64,000 nt of DNA, taken from Bacteroidales bacterium (GTDB lineage Bacteria; Bacteroidota; Bacteroidia; Bacteroidales; Lentimicrobiaceae). The translations under genes and the position numbers were made by a program. The notes under the pieces are model-generated. The model did not search any database. It saw nothing but the letters and a program-made list of their open reading frames with translations, and was not told the DNA's origin. Location: assembly GCA_016788045.1 (NCBI GenBank), contig JAEUTG010000050.1, positions 1 to 64,000 of the forward strand. The letters are read 5' to 3'. The first letter of the stretch is position 1. The number at the start of each line of letters is the position of its first letter. Below, piece after piece: positions 63,673-64,000 of this stretch.

Positions 63673-64000
63673 ACCTCTTCTGAAAATTCATCAAAGAGCC
63701 TCCGGTTGGGGGCTCTTTTTTATTGTTATAAAACCAGAAATAAACATCTGCTATCCGATTCTCCATTCATCATGATTTGTCAAACATAACACCTGGTCGA
63801 TCTATGACTTTATGAGTAAAGGAAGATCCGGATGAAGCATAGTTACCTCTTCTCCCCCTAAAGTTTATTTACACGACAATTGTACCCTGCTCTCCTATTC
63901 CTGTGGCTTCGATACGATTTCCGGAATCAATATCCGATATTCAATCAACAAACCAAATCCGGAAATCACTCAGCCACCGGTCTGATGCCTTATGCTCTAT
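63673..64000. other. Terminal intergenic region
   Basis: After the terminator at 63693-63721, the last ~280 bases hold no credible ORF or recognisable element before the window ends. Confidence 0.45.
63693..63721 (+). terminator. Hairpin terminator of the T9SS protein gene
   Basis: Stem AAAGAGCCTCC (63693-63703) with GGGGGCTCTTT (63708-63718), one G-U wobble, loop GGTT, continuing into a T-run to 63721. Located 20 bases past the stop. Confidence 0.85.

Noticed and set aside
1..64000. CRISPR array, transposase, integrase, prophage or toxin-antitoxin genes
   Set aside because: No spaced direct repeats, transposase motifs, phage structural genes or paired small toxin-antitoxin frames were found in any region.

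Overview
The window is a chromosomal segment of a Bacteroidota bacterium, most likely Bacteroidales/Marinilabiliales-like. This is inferred from the gene set and was not tested by any search. Supporting signs are a SusC/SusD outer-membrane pair, the gliding lipoprotein GldH, four proteins with type IX secretion (T9SS) C-terminal sorting domains, a three-gene class B succinate dehydrogenase/fumarate reductase, DUF4476 repeats, and many upstream boxes of the Bacteroidota form TAnnTTTG. The first ~100 bases are runs of T, G and C that look like a damaged contig end. They are followed by a short dispersed-type repeat. I see no rRNA, tRNA, CRISPR array, insertion sequence, prophage or defence island.

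Layout. 0.3-3.6 kb: two M24B Xaa-Pro aminopeptidase paralogues on the minus strand. 3.7-7.2 kb: sdhCAB operon closed by a hairpin terminator. 7.5-11.5 kb: a large secreted papain-like protease with T9SS tail. 11.6-18.9 kb: housekeeping cluster holB, ricT (PSP1), gldH, PBP1A and a GT-C-like membrane protein. 19.9-22.6 kb: an MBOAT plus AlgJ/AlgX-like pair for O-acetylation of an exported glycan. 22.7-31.6 kb: mixed metabolism (D-threonine-aldolase-like enzyme, PurF, GNAT, DUF4476 protein, membrane phosphoesterase, YfcC transporter, Ogt). 31.6-40 kb: TPR protein, FtsX/MacB-type permease, dihydrouridine synthase, TetR regulator and a BNR-repeat T9SS protein. 40-46.4 kb: dicarboxylate/amino acid symporter, a large propeller sensor kinase, phosphofructokinase and methyltransferase. 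46.4-50.8 kb: TonB-dependent outer-membrane protein and M14 peptidase. 51.4-60.9 kb: a polysaccharide utilisation locus (sugar MFS, GH144-type glucanase, SusC, SusD, LamG lipoprotein) closed by a strong terminator. 61-64 kb: a small secreted protein and a T9SS glycan-binding-like protein with an internal duplication.

The clearest functional unit is the polysaccharide utilisation locus. A T9SS-exported GH144-family enzyme (beta-1,2-glucan is the family's characterised substrate) would cut glucan outside the cell, SusD and the LamG lipoprotein would bind it, SusC would import the fragments, and the FucP-like transporter would take up the sugar. The nearby two-domain T9SS protein at 62083-63672 has a good promoter, a good terminator and C-ending codon choice like the SusC/SusD genes, so it may be an abundant surface or extracellular glycan-binding protein. 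Codon use contrasts sharply with the AT-rich sensor kinase at 41253-44213.

Promoter boxes help fix several starts (BNR protein, M14 peptidase) and were used that way below. No unmistakably new multi-gene system was found. The items most worth following are the duplicated T9SS protein, the single-enzyme GH144 locus, the phosphofructokinase with GGNGT/PKTIDND substrate-site residues, the triple DUF4476 protein with one Cys pair per repeat, and a pairing leader in front of purF.
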